Positions 22,544 to 35,512 of a stretch of 64,000 bases of DNA are shown one piece after another (the first letter of the stretch is position 1; the number at the start of each line of letters is the position of its first letter). The notes beneath the pieces were generated by a model, which was given only the letters and a program-made list of their open reading frames with translations, was not told where the DNA came from and ran no database searches. The translations under genes and the position numbers were made by a program. The DNA comes from Membranipora membranacea. Taxonomy: Eukaryota > Bryozoa > Gymnolaemata > Cheilostomatida > Membraniporidae. The stretch covers positions 7,070,001 through 7,134,000 of the forward strand of contig OU612065.1 in NCBI GenBank assembly GCA_914767715.1, written 5' to 3'.

Positions 22544-23487
22544 TTTTATCACTGATCAGTAATACAGGCGCTGGTACCTAAAACATCAGACCTACTCCTA
22601 TACACCATGGATTAACGATGTAATCATGGAAGGTTAATGGACTTCTGACACCACGAGTTCGATGCTGACACTAGAATAGTAAAGTTTAGCTTCATTTGTT
22701 TACTCTTTGTTACAATACCTCTCAACCTCTTGCACATATGTTCCTGGCAACATGATGGAAACTTCAGGAAATGGATTATTGATCATACACATAACTTTCC
22801 AAACATTTTAGACGGGACAATATGTATAGTGCATACATATTGATAACAACTTATTCTTCAGCTCAAAGTTGCTACCTCTCTTACTTACTACTTATGCATA
22901 TTTCTAATGACCGACATTGCCTGGCAAGGTTGTGTTTCAGTTGTAGGAAAAGTTGGATGAGTGAGACTCATACCCACCTTCATACTTTAATTATTGTTCT
23001 AATCGAGTCAAATTAACTACGCCTACTAAAGCTTCTATGCAATGAGAAGATAAATTCATTCTTACTGACTGACTTTCATGTGTTATCAATGATCTTATAA
23101 ACAAGATAAACGTCATTTCATAGACAATTTATTACTATTAATAAAAAGTCCTCATTACAAGTACTAATGTAAATACAAAGAAATACAAATGGCCGTGTCT
23201 CAGTATTTGACATAGCCAAAAATAAGAAGTTCTTCTTCACACTACGGGATAATTAATACTGGACCACTATCATTCTGTATTAGTCAAATCAAATTTTGTG
23301 TTGTGGCCATGGATTCTATATCAAAAGGTCTTATTAGCTTTTACATTCTACAGAAAACAGATCTCTTGCCCAACCTTGCAGCTCAATAGAAGTCAACAAC
23401 AGTTCAATATCCGGTCATGCTGAAACTGATTTATCTGAGGGATTTTTAAAAGGCCATTTAAAAATCCTGATCATTCCATTCAGTCAA
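22544..23487. other. Convergent 3' ends with facing poly(A) signals
   Basis: No coding exon. AATAAA on the plus strand (23140-23145) and on the minus strand (TTTATT at 23128-23133) sit six bases apart, serving the zinc/Lys-rich gene and the two-TM gene. Both 3' UTRs would fill this region. Confidence 0.5.
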
Positions 23488-24572
23488 CTAGCATTGATTA
23501 GTAAGAGTATCTGAAGGAGACAAAGGCATCGTGCGCAGTTTATTTGGTTCTTGTTGTACAGTTTTGGATCTCAGCTTACACAGTGACGTAAAACATGCTT
23601 TACAGATGCGGCTGACTTGTGGGAAGTCCTTATCGTCATTCATTGTTTTCTCCATATCATAATATCTCATCCTCTTATTCTTCCTAGAGTAGACTCTGTG
23701 GCACTTAGGACAAGCTTTTATTCTCCAGATAGCAGTATCTGCATATTTATAGCATAACCCTCCGCCAAACAGCAGCACTACTCCCACCAGTGTTAGGACA
23801 ACTCCAGCAGCTTGATAAGAGCCTGTTTTCTCTTGTGCAGATACTCTTATTGATGGTATAGGAAATGAATCCCTCATTGAAGGAAAGTAACCAATCAAAA
23901 GCAACAATATCCCTATGAATAAGAAGCAGAGATAATTGAAGAGATTGAGGATACCTGAGTATTAGATTCATGAATTTGTTTTCATAACCATGTATCATGA
24001 CAAATCTAAGGTAATAAATCAATACGCTTCAATTATTGATATGAAATACATGCCTATAGTGAGGCATAATGCCATGGGTGTCTCCAAAAATTTCTTGTAA
24101 ATTATTTTCCCTGTATCTTTCCTCTCATAATATTTCCGTAACTTGAGTTGTCTCTGCTTATTTGAATTGAGCCTTCGCTCAGTCCCAAGGTTGATACAGT
24201 ACACAAGAGCCTGTCGACGCCGTCGCTGGAAATATTTCACTTCTTCAACATTGATTACCTTTCCTGAAAAAGGAAACTAAGTTGGGACCAATTCTTTGTG
24301 TTATGAGTGACCAGTGATTGATTGTGGGTATTTTCAGTCTATGATAGATAGTCGTCAACAGATAGATTTGAGCTTTGAGAAATAGCCACATCCATAACAA
24401 GTGGATTTGATTCGTAAGCAGAGATCTGTCTTATTAATTCATGTAAGAGAATATAAGATAAACCACCTTCCTCTTTCTGTGCTGCTGGAGGATGTTTAAA
24501 GACACTTTGTTTTAAATGAGGTCCTTTACTTATCATGTAACGGTGAAACTGACTGAAGGTAGCCTGTGCCAT
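23488..24572 (-). CDS. Unrecognised protein with two membrane segments
   Basis: Exons: 24572-24530 (tentative), 24263-24054, 23912-23488; about 225 residues. A basic N-terminal region (QRRRRQ; KLRKYYERKD) precedes a hydrophobic segment (ALCLTIGILLLLIGYF), a loop of about 25 residues, a second hydrophobic segment (AAGVVLTLVGVVLLFGGGL) and a soluble tail with two CxxC pairs (ACPKCHRVY, RICKACFTSLC) that could bind zinc. The second intron appears to use a GC donor (ATAG|GCATGT at 24054/24053): only this keeps the frame and makes the first membrane segment continuous. The first exon could instead read on to a stop at 24339. Family unknown. Poly(A) signal 23133-23128. Confidence 0.5.
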
Positions 24573-25506
24573 AACTTTCCCCACGATCTCATATAGCCAT
24601 GTGTTCCTTTAATGACTTAGGTACCAATTCTAACAGAATTGACTTGAGGCACTTCATAATGTTTCGCTGCTCACCCTATGCTTCGCACCAGGTAGTGCAT
24701 AGAGACAGAAGACTCAAAAATACTGATAAAAAAGGAAATCCTTCACTACTACTCCATTCAATACTGGCTTGTCTGTTGACATTTTGATTAGTCAGACAAT
24801 GTAGCTATAAATTGGCGCTATAAATATATATATCGACTCTTCCAAATTCATGGGGGTTGACAAAATAGCTGTCAAGATACAAGGTTGTCTGACACCAAGA
24901 CCACTTTTCTGCATGTGGCTCTAATGATTATCGACAGCTTGCTTTCCAAAAAAAATGATACGTTTTCGTCTTCCCTGTAATAGATTCCATTTGAAAAGGA
25001 GTTCCACTTCTATGTTATTTTGGGTTAGTAATTTGTAGCTCCCTGAAAGTCATTATGATTTTACGTTTTGGATCGATTTACCTCCCAGTACCAAGCATCT
25101 GAAACACTCAATTACAACATTACTGAACTGGTGGACCAATCAAGAGAGAGAAACGCAATCCAATTCAATCATACATAATAGCCAGGCTCACATATTTTCC
25201 TCTGATCTGTCAATGATTGGTGGTTGTCTCATCTTACAAAAAAAGAGAACAATCCCAATGTGCTGAAGTAATTCAAAGCGATATTAATCTAAATCGCAAC
25301 AGAGTACTAGTACACTTGTAAATACTGGGCAAAGAATAATGACTACTGTATATTTTTTCAACAAGCACATCAAATAAAACAGAATAGAAATAAAAAAATA
25401 ATATAATCGCCATCGAGTATATTTTTGGTATTTACACCACTCAAGGCTGGGGAGTTTTGAAAATGATGCAAATCAAAATACGATACGATGATCATAAATA
25501 TTTTCT
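24573..25506. other. Intergenic DNA between two minus-strand genes
   Basis: Holds the 3' UTR of the MZB1-like gene and the upstream region of the two-TM gene. No exon, repeat or mobile element is recognisable; no clear minus-strand AATAAA was found. Confidence 0.4.
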
Positions 25507-27071
25507 TTACAATTCATCATGTTCCTCATTATCCATAGGGTATTGTGGCCGCGGTCTCCCTATCTCCTCATCGTCCACAGGTGTGGTCGTGTAGCTCTCA
25601 CCAGTCCTCTGTCCCCAACTCTTGGGTTCTAGCAGTTCATCAAAACCATTACCACATGTGTTCCGTTTATAATACTTTTGTCCAGCTTTACATAAGAGGT
25701 TGAACAGCTTCTCTTCCTTGCCTTTGTTTTCGGCCACCATTTTGTATAAGTCATATTCATCAAACTCTCCAAGCAGTTCCCCACAACGACTTGACAGCCT
25801 ATTGGATGAAAAATCAAACTTTTATAAAATATGTATGAAAGTGTATCATTTGGTACACCCTAAAGTTCTTCAATTAATATTTTTCAAAAATAGTGTGTGT
25901 AAGTCAGACAATTGTAATCTTTAAACATCATTAGCGTCAATCTGTCTTCAGAATAAAAATTGTTAAAATACTAACCTTGATGGCCACTTTCCACCGCCCA
26001 CCAGCATCCCAGCCTCAGAATCGGCATTCAGACCCGGACCAGATAACTTATTGTGTCCATTCACATTCTTCACCCCATAACTAACAACAATAAAAAAAAA
26101 ATTTAATTGCAAGTTTTTCACTTTCAACCGGGCATTCCTGATAAATCAGTACCTGCAAAAACAATTTGCTACATAGAATACAAAATGAGTAAACGATAAA
26201 TCAGTGGTTTTGCCATATTTGGTTATAAACTTCATCCCGGGATATGAGCAGAAAAGAAGAAGAACCCTGGAGATTAACAAGGGCAGCTATAATGGAGCAT
26301 GTATATTCCATATGGTTCAAACATACCCTTTAAAAGTTTCAGGTAAACAGATCTCTTCAACTGCAATCACTGTATCAGATTCAGGTTTAATTTGGTGTTT
26401 TGGGTGTTTTGTTTCATGAAAGTTCCACAATTGTTTGTTCAGCTAAAATGACAGAAACATTATCATTGCACATTATCATCGTATACATTGTTTCTTACAG
26501 GTTTTAATAATCTAACTGGTAGCTTCTTTAATCAATATAAGGTTTTGTAGCAGTTACGGTAGATAGATGTTATCGTGCAACAAAATGACCGCGTGCTAAA
26601 CTAACTAAGATGATATAAAGTATGCCATGAGCAACACACACATAATAAATGTGTTTCCTCTTGTCTGGCAGTAGAGGAACATTGCAAAATTAAGGATGCG
26701 CAAGTGTTTTAACCATTCTAATGGCAACATACATGTGACATAATGAATAACTAGTAATGTATATGAACATTCAACTGTGCCTATCATCAGTGTCATTATT
26801 ATTACAATTTATTATGAATATTATATGAAATCAAGCCAGCAGAATAATTGATCCGAATGATATCACCCCTCACCATATATGCAACAGCTTTACAACCTTC
26901 ACAAGTTAGTGTAGATGGCATATGCTCAGACCATTGTGCTTCATCGTCAAGCTGTGGAGGCTTGAAACTCATCTTTTGAGTTCCAGGAGGTGTTGGCTGC
27001 TCTGCCTTAACCCTGGCAAGTGAACAGCAGACCATCACCAGAAGCTCTAGTACATACATACTCCAGTACAT
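25507..27071 (-). CDS. MZB1: MZB1/pERp1-like ER protein
   Basis: Exons 27071-26874, 26442-26327, 26080-25976, 25798-25507; 236 residues, all phases closing. A signal peptide (hydrophobic VLELLVMVCCSL) is followed by LTCEGCKAVAYM, matching the MRCDACRAVAYQM start of human MZB1. Further conserved blocks are YGVKNVNGHNKLSGPGL (human YGVREV..RLTGPGL), GGGKWPSRLSSRCGELLGEF (human GGPWPTRLSRTCLHYLGEF) and late cysteines in LLCKAG and NTCG. The chain ends in HDEL, a KDEL-type ER retention signal (human REEL). MZB1 is a saposin-fold ER factor linked to GRP94 and immunoglobulin assembly in vertebrates. With no antibody context expected here, a general ER folding role is inferred. Divergent from the PDZ gene. 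Confidence 0.85.
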
Positions 27072-27494
27072 AATTCCAAACTGATATTTGTACAAGAAAT
27101 CTCACTACCCTGGGACTGCTCCTTTCTTCAATATTGATTTTAGGACAGTAATGGCTTTTCCACTGTCTTGATACTATAATCACTCTCTATCCACTTTAGC
27201 GTCTGCTTCCTCATTATGTTGTCAGTGGCAACAGATGACTTTGGCCAATCAAATCAATGATATTATTCTGGGTTTTAATTTCATTAGCCAATCATACTTT
27301 CGAACTTATTTGTAGCTCATTGGTTTGGTGCTTGTGTGTGATGCTAGTGGCGGGTAATGTAAGCACATGAGTGGTTTAATTTAATAAACAGGTGCACTCA
27401 AGATTTGCAGAGCAGCTTGAAAGGCTGTATTATGAATTAGCCTCCCCACTTGCAGGACTCTCATGTAAACTTCAGAGATCTGGACTTGATCAAG
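27072..27494. promoter_or_regulatory. Divergent promoter region, MZB1-like / synaptopodin-2-like
   Basis: 423 bases separate the two start codons on opposite strands. It includes a CCAAT box in each orientation (ATTGG near 27320, CCAAT near 27245 and 27290), common in animal bidirectional promoters. No exon is seen. Confidence 0.35.
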
Positions 27495-30400
27495 ATGAGC
27501 AAGGGGGATAAAGTCAGCATTGAATTAGTTGGAGGTCCGCCGTGGGGATTCAGGCTTGGAGGAGGTGCTGACTTTGGATGCCCACTGGAAATAGCAAAGG
27601 TAAGCTAATTTTAGATATACGAAACAAGTTTCATTTGAAGTAAGTTGTTATTGAGTCTTGCAGTAAACTGTGTGGTTCATGCCAAACATTTTAATGCGCT
27701 TGCAAGAGCAATGCCGAAAATCCATCATCTGCAACACCATAAGCTTGGGGATCTTGTTGTTTGCAATGCCCTTACAATCTGCAGCAACAAAAAGGGGTAT
27801 GTATGTGGGAAACGCTTCATTTTACTGGCAGTGGAGATTGTATATGTTAATCGAGTCTAATGGACAAGTGGTTGAGTGTTATCTGCATGGTTGAAGGAAT
27901 TACTCTATCAAACTACAATATTATTATTAATTATGTTTATTTTAATTCACAAGTAATTTATGAACGGCTTCAGTCTAAATGCTGACGACAGATTCAAAGT
28001 TTTGTCTGTATTTGATTGATCAGTAATTGGACCAGGGGAGACCCGGTTGACTGTCGTAACACCCTCAACATAGAGTAGCACTTATTTGATTTAGGGATTT
28101 ATAGAACTATCATGTTTATTTGATATTAGTATAACATATCAATAATCTGCTCTAGTTTTATTCCATATCGAGCTGAATGAGATCTTGTGGGTTGGGGTTA
28201 TGTAATAATATGAGGATAAAAAATAGTACGCAAACAAAGATTTTGGGTCGATCAAATAAAGTCTTGTAAGCTCTTGACAGTGAGACCAAATGTAGATCTC
28301 GTTTCAGTGTTTTAACCGGCTCTCACCCTGGCAGTGATCGCAATCTGGATAATTCAGCTGGGTTTATCTGTATGGCAATGATCTGACATTAACAATCGCC
28401 CTCACATAGTAATTAACGCAACAATAAAACTCTATCAAGCTGTATCGGCAGTACAACATTATTATACAAAGCTATCAAACTTTCAGAACTGAATGTATGA
28501 GCGTCTCAGTCTATTGCAAGATTTGCCAATTTGATGGGTATATTCATCCTCTAAAGTATTAAAAGTACTGAATGCAAAGCTACCTGGGGTCACCTTGATT
28601 TACAGTCCTAAAATCCTTTAATCAAGGTGGTATTCATTATTGGGCTGGGAGTGGGACAGGTGTAGATCTGGAAGCTTTTGTTTATCAAACTATAGTCTCC
28701 TACCCCTTCCCACTCAACTATAAGCAACATAATTTTAGAATTCAAATAGGATTTGTAATATCTTAAATTGATAATCATTGACAATAATGTTGATGCCGCT
28801 CATCTGACATTTTATCAGAACAGGACTGCTACATATTACGTGTATATCTGGTTTATCATCGCCAATGTAAGTTAATCGAAATATATACAATTTATTTCAA
28901 AATGTAGTATTTCGCCGATGAGCATGTTTTTTAAAATAAATGATTACAGATTATACATGGACTCGATCACTCACTAATGCCAACGCTAATATTACATTTT
29001 ATAACCATGATATTTTTAGCTTCGGAAGAAGAGTAAAGCATTTACAGCTGGACTGGCTGAGGGAGATGTAGTCACAAGAATAGACCATCAGGATGTCGGC
29101 CTCAAAAGTCATGGAGATGCTATGAAAATTATTGAACTAGCAGGACAAAATCTCAGGCTTGAAATTATCAAGTAAGGAAACAGTTATTGCTTTCGTGTTT
29201 GAGATGATTCAATCTAAATTCTTCCATAGCAAACTCTGCATCAAGCTATTTTGTGATTTCCATTAGTTGTTTAGAATAATGAGGAATAGACCACTACATC
29301 AAAGATTGCATATTACAAGATAAACCTGCAATAGATTGTTATAAGAGAGGATTTCTCCTTTTGTGGTTGTGTCCATGAAATAATCCAGTTGTGGTTGAAA
29401 AGGAAATCCTGTGCATTAAAATTAAACTCACTATTCTCATCACTATCCCAGTGGTCTCATTTCGTTATGATAATCCAGAATTAACAGATTCACAATACAC
29501 AGAAGCCAATGTATTGGCTCTGATTGATGGGTGACCTGGCATTGGTTCTTCTTCCTCCCTCCCACCAATCAGAGCCAACACTATTGCTAAATGTACTGTA
29601 GCCTCAGCTAATGAGAAGTAAAATTATGTTTTATAATTTATTTGGAGTTAATTGAAAACTGGAGCGAGTAGCTAGGAATGATTCTTCGAAAGATGGAACT
29701 TTTCTGATGTTATCGTTTTGAACTAGATGTTTTCATAGCATGTCATTAGCGATCATAATTATTTTCAGTGTTGTTCTTGTAGTCTGCACTAATTACTATT
29801 TACGATTATGCAATAAGTTATTTAGAACTCACCGTTATTGTATATGTTATATGCATATTTATGAAAATATGGCCGCTGAGTAAGCACACATTTATCCACT
29901 TTGCATCATCTCCTATATTATGGCATCCTCAAAAATGCAGTCCACATGCATGTCTGCAACCTGGACGATGTGGCTTCCAATGCTCCTCATGAAATCCTGA
30001 AATCATTATGGATTTCCTTTGATCAAGTCTCAGTGTTTTGTTTCCCTATACATGTTTTCCATAGACACATGTTTTTTCGTGCTCCCACATTTCTTTCCTG
30101 CTCAAACAAAATTAAAGAATTTTTTTTGAATGAAAAGTTTTAAGACAAATTCTGCAGAAAGATGCCATCATCATTATTCACCGTTCAACCATCATCTTTG
30201 TGTCAAAAAAGAAAAAGGTCTTGCTATGTATAAAATTCAAAACTTTCTAAACATTGAATATCCTTTTTGCTGTTGCAGGGGTGTTGGACCATCAGCAAAC
30301 TTAATGAGTACTTCACTAATGAGCACAAGCCAAATAGACGGAGTTATGGATAGCAGTGTTACTAGTCAAGCCCCGGTTGAGGCAACTGTGGTATTCAGCA

Positions 30401-33400
30401 GAGAACCAAGTGTATCCAGATCTACAATTGATAGACCAAGAGAGAGAAGTACATCAAGGAGTAGAACATTGAAGGTCATATCTGTAAATAAGCAGGTATG
30501 TATTTCAACTAGATCGAGGCTTGTGTCACGTACTGTATGTCGTTTTGATTTTCCCGCTGACGAAAAAATTGCAGTGTAAAACCAAAATGCCATATAAAGC
30601 CTCTCTCGGTTTCACTTAGTCTACATGAACACAAATGGTAACCTTTTTATGTGTGGCTGTGTTGTGTCCGTTCTACTTGTCTTACCCTCTTATTATTTGT
30701 ACTCTGTAGGTGGAACCTAAACCTGCTCCTGCTTCAGTTAGGCCAGCTCATAAACCGCCGCAATCTGATCCCTGGACTGTTGATGTCACCTCGTATCAGT
30801 TTGCCAATGTGCACCCAGCACCACCTACTCAACCCAATAACAAACCTATGTTTAATCCTGCTCCAAGGCAGCCGCCTCCGACATCTCCCAAGCCCAAGTT
30901 CAAAGCAAACACACTGCCCAGATCATCTGCTGCTCAGAATAGCTTCAGCCCTGTCATTCCATCTTGGGGTGCTGCACAGCCCGTACCTACCCTTCAGCCT
31001 GCATGGAATGAAGCTGCGCCCTCACAGATTAGCAGTCCACAATTGAAAACACCCATGTTCAAAGTGGCTAAGGTAGAAGCGAAGACAAATAAATGGCAGC
31101 CAACGTCTGTGCAGAGCGTAGACTACAACAACCCTAGGCACCAGTTCAATGGTATGTGTAAGGGAGAGGAAGGGGATTGCATTTTTAATAATTTTTTCTA
31201 TTCAATAGATGACATTTTGTATTATTGCTTTGCAAGTTCTGGTCGAAACGGTAATCTACCCCTAACTGTAACAGATCATTTGTCTCACGGTATAGAATTA
31301 TGATTGTCATAGAGATACAACATACAGTAGTGCGCTTACGCCTGCACAACAAACAGGTCTTAGGCTATAATATAAGTAATGTACCGAAATTGAAATTGGT
31401 TCTCCCTTCTCTCTTTTAGGAATGATGAGCCCCCCTCAGCCACCATCAGTCATGTCTACTTCAATGTACAGTGAAGTCTCTTCATCAGCTCTTTCACCGA
31501 CTGTACAGTTTCAACAGAACCCTCAGCAAATCCCCCAACAATACCCCCAACAACACCTCCAACAACACCTCCAACAACACCCACAACAACACCCACAACA
31601 ACACCTTCAACAACACCCACAACAACACCCCCAACAATACCAGCCACAAAATACCTTTTCACCCCAGGCTGCCCCTGCGATGTACATCCCTGAACCTCCA
31701 CCGATGATGTCACCAAACTCGATGAAGAAGCGAACCAATCACATCCCTGGTATGGTGAACCCGCTCATCTGCGATGATAGTCAAGGAGATTTCGGAACTA
31801 ATTCTCTTGTTAGACCAGACAGTAAGTAGTGCCAGCTCTCCCAAGTAATACAAAGCTATATACGCTTATTTATGAATATACATCACCATCCCAATTTTCC
31901 TATTTCAAGTAGTATTTCCAATTTCATCCTACAGTATTGATTTCGACCTTACGGTGCATCAACTCTGATCATCTGTAAAATGGCTCATTCGTTTCCTTGG
32001 ACGTCACGAGCCAGAACAATGAGTAGTTTACCTGCAGCCATGATGGCCATTAATCTCTGCGCCCAGGCCAACCTACACAGGGGCAATTGCTATTTGCGAA
32101 GTATAATAAGTTAATGTTTCTCCTGATATAACTCGGGAAGCCTGTATCGTGTTGTGCTACTCTCATTAACTGCAACGATGCAACTGTTATGAAGAAATCA
32201 ACCTTATGCTTGCCAGATTTGTTTCATGTAATGAGGCAGCGTTTACGCGGTAAGCGATCTATGATATATCTCCTTTGTTGATTACTATGATATTACAGCT
32301 ATCGATGGCGGAGAGTATGGTACCTCCAGTAAGTTAATATGGTTTCAATGCCAACACACCTTTAAGTTATGATTATCTCACTGAGATTCTCAGATCAAGG
32401 CTGCATCTGAAATATTGGCAACTTAGAGCTTAGACTTCTAGTCAGGAACTATCATCTCAGTACAAGATATAGATTGCCTATAGTTCGCTTCTATCCCATA
32501 ATGCAGTGTGGTTGACACCCTAACAACTTGTAGACAGACGCTTCATTTGACTTACAGTAACAAGTTTGCTGACAGGATCTGAGACAATACTCAACCCTGC
32601 TATAAGACTAGACTTACCCGCCTTCCCTACCTGGTTTACAATAATGGTGTGACCCAAAACTTTGGATCTTAACCTTGCTGCTTCTCTATACATGTACTAG
32701 TTATCTCCAATCAAATTTGTTCAGAACCAGTAGCTTGCACATGAAGCACAACAACTACATAGTGGAGTAATATCCAGCCAAAGCAGTCATAGACATGCAC
32801 ATTGCACATATTAACACTCTGATGACGCTTTACAAGTTTAGTATATGTAGAGTGTCCCTATAACCAGCTTACAACATGATTGTTCATCCTATTTTTTTTT
32901 TCTTGCAGAGAAAATGTACTCTGATTCGGCCTTCTATGACTCTCCTCTGACCTCCTACCCTACGATCCAGGAGCAGGTGGCGATGGCCAAAGAGATCTCA
33001 AACATCTTGGAATCAAATCAAAACAAGAGATCACGAGGGGGTAGAATGTTTACTAAGAGGAAGAATAGAGCGGAGGATTGGGCAATGAGTAGTCAGGGCC
33101 AGCGTCGTGACAGTCAGCTAACTACAAGCTATGATAGCCTGGATGGTGGTATGCCCAGGTTTACAATGCAAAGGAAAGAGTTTGGATATAACCAAGTAAG
33201 GCATCATCCTGATCCGATCAAATCCAAACTGAATGCTGCAGAGCTGGAGCAGATTCAGCATAATCAGGATTCCCTGTGTAAGCATGATGCTCTCCCACCA
33301 AACATAGCTTTCGACATCAATCAGGCCCTCTCGCAGTCTCATGGTAAGGCTGGCCACTTCTTCGAGAAGAGAAGACAAAGGGCTGAAAAATACGTAGTGG

Positions 33401-34394
33401 ATGAGAATAATAGGCGGGCGTTCCACCATCACCAACCAAATCTGCATACACAGATAGAGCAGCAAGAGTACTCATCACCTAACCTCAACAGGCCATACAG
33501 GTCTCCATGGGAGGCAGCATCAGAAGGACGTCTGGATTCAGCATTCACTGAGGAGCAAGGAAGACTACAGCAGCAGCAACAGCAGCAGGCGATGATGAGT
33601 AATGGATATGTACCTCATCAGCAGCAGCAGCAACCTCTTAGTGTTATCACTAATCAGCAACCTAACGCACAGCCGCAACTGAACGTCAAATATAAAACAT
33701 TCACACCGGTAAAGCCAAGCTTTGCTGCTAACCAGCTGCCGATCGGAGGGAGCAGTACTCTACCTAAAACACGCACTCGACTTGACATGATGCTTGAAAA
33801 CAGAGCAGGTGATGCAACATCTACAGCTTTGTCGAATCCACAACAGATGAGCGACCCCACCAGCTACAACCCCACCAGCTACAATCCCACCAGCTACAAT
33901 CCATATCAGAACACAGGTAATTCTTATCATGTTTATTATTAATCTTCCCTGAGTAATTTTAGTAAGGTCAGGCTTCCTGCAACGTTTCATAAGAATACTT
34001 ATGTTTGTTAACGATTTTATTAATTAATTTATTCGGACTTGGCAGCAAAACAATTTGACTGCGAGGATGAGATAAGCAAAAGTACCTGGCCGGGGGGGGG
34101 AAGAGTCTGAGCGGCCCAGACTCGTTAAAACCCTTTGCCACTGCTACCGAACCAATTAATGCCATTTTCCTATTTTGTGCAGGGATGATGCAATCGTATG
34201 CTCAGCAACCTGGTGCTGCTCCAATGACCCACCAGTACACTGCCCACAACCAGCCTGCAGTGTTCCTGGCGTCTCAACCAGCAGCAGGTCAAAGTTCATT
34301 TTCAATGTCAAGTCTGAAGCGACCCAAAGATTACCTTCAGCAAGGTAACAGGTTTGATGGCTCTCAAACCTCCTCCTCAGTGTCTGCATTCTAA
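27495..34394 (+). CDS. Synaptopodin-2-like PDZ protein
   Basis: Exons 27495-27599, 29020-29171, 30279-30495, 30710-31151, 31420-31821, 32299-32328, 32909-33916, 34183-34394; 855 residues, all phases closing. An N-terminal PDZ domain ([14 protein letters not shown], then PLEIAK and GLAEGDVVTRID; residues 1-86) is followed by long disordered, Pro/Gln/Ser-rich sequence. Two copies of the synaptopodin-family basic motif follow: RGGRMFTKRKNRAEDW and GHFFEKRRQRAEKYVVD, the latter close to human SYNPO2 LFAKRQSRMEKYVVD. SYNPO2 proteins bind actin, filamin and alpha-actinin at Z-discs and stress fibres, so an actin-scaffold role is inferred. A Gln-Gln-His repeat lies at 31530-31650 and polyGln at 33570-33640. 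The fifth-to-seventh exon link includes a 30-base micro-exon. AATAAA at 34832-34837. Confidence 0.85.
29514..29578. repeat. Inverted repeat, 18-bp arms
   Basis: TTGGCTCTGATTGATGGG (29514-29531) pairs with 29561-29578 at 17 of 18 positions around a 29-base loop, in the second intron of the synaptopodin-2-like gene. Confidence 0.75.
31533..31645 (+). repeat. 12-bp coding repeat (QQHP/QQHL)
   Basis: Tandem 12-base units CAACAACACCYM encode Gln-Gln-His-Pro or -Leu tetrapeptides, in frame within the fifth exon of the synaptopodin-2-like gene. Likely length-variable. Confidence 0.85.
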
Positions 34395-35512
34395 TGATAT
34401 TTCGTCTATTTATGGTACACAAAAACCATTATTTATATTACCTGATGATTGTTCTGTTCTAAGCACTATTTAATGTATCAGTGGCCTTCTCATAGATTAG
34501 TCTAGCTATTTTTACCTGATTGAGAACCATGTATCTTTTTAGAACCTTATGCCCTCTAGTTTGTGTAGACTTTCTGTAGAGAATCAAAGTTCCTCAAACA
34601 ATTTATGCTTTTACGACATCATTAATAATTACTTGTGATTATATCCCACTCAAAGTATCTTAGAATCCTCATATATGATAACCCTCAATCATTAACTATA
34701 TTGTTAGGCTAAACGCAGTTTGCTTGTATGTTTTGATTGTGCCAATGAAAGTGTCAATATATCAATGTTTTTCATACATCCACTTATTACAAGTCCTATT
34801 TTTATCCTTGATTTTTTCTGGTTGGTTAGAAAATAAATGAATCGATCTTCAGATTGTAGTTGTATATTATTACAAGTGACAGCAAGTTGGCGAGAGGTAG
34901 CCTTGTCACGCAGCCCCTGGTTTTGACCAGGGGCTGCGTGACAAGGCTAGGCGGTAGGTGTGAAGAGCTCTATATTATTGGGAGTTTTACTCACACGAGA
35001 CAAGATACAGCAACTCCAACATTTATTGAAAACTTTAACTCTTGGGACAGAAATACCACAGTGTATGTAACCAACAGCATGAATCCCTCACAAGTTGTAT
35101 ATGCTGAATTATGACCACAATAGGGTAAAAAGAACAACACATTCGACAATATGAACCATGCTGGTGAAAAAAAATACAATATGACAAAGAAAACAACAAA
35201 ATAGATCAAATCAACTAAAGTAACTTTGTGTCATGGTTGATTGAGGTATAAAAGGGTCTTGATACAAAAATTGGGGTTCAGGTATATGCATGTATATTAT
35301 TTTATTCATGTGAAGTAGAAAAATAAATTTAAATTAGTCCTAGCTGTCACTTTGATATAATTATGTATATAACATATAATATCAAAACTAATACCATACA
35401 CTTATATAATATGGAGGATTAAGTTTCTATTCTACAGGGTTCAAAAGTAGGTAGCACTAGTATTAATCGTTAGTATTCAAACTATTTCAACAACCACCAT
35501 CTTACACAAATT
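34395..35512. other. Convergent 3' region of the two PDZ genes
   Basis: The plus gene has AATAAA at 34832-34837. The minus gene has AATAAA at 35306-35301 (TTTATT on +), 207 bases past its stop. Between them lies a perfect hairpin (listed separately). No coding exon is seen. Confidence 0.5.
34898..34949. repeat. Perfect hairpin, 24-bp arms, 4-base loop
   Basis: Left arm 34898-34921 (starting TAGCCTTGTCACGCAGCCCC) and right arm 34926-34949 are exactly complementary, separated by TTTG. The GC-rich arms stand out in AT-rich DNA. It may be a foldback-element remnant or a transcribed stem-loop. Confidence 0.9.

Noticed and set aside
31456-31716. Minus-strand Val/Gly-rich frame
   Set aside because: Shadow of the QQHP repeat.
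34085-34110. G-run and C-runs (also near 15121, 21893 and 61302)
   Set aside because: Simple homopolymers without further structure.
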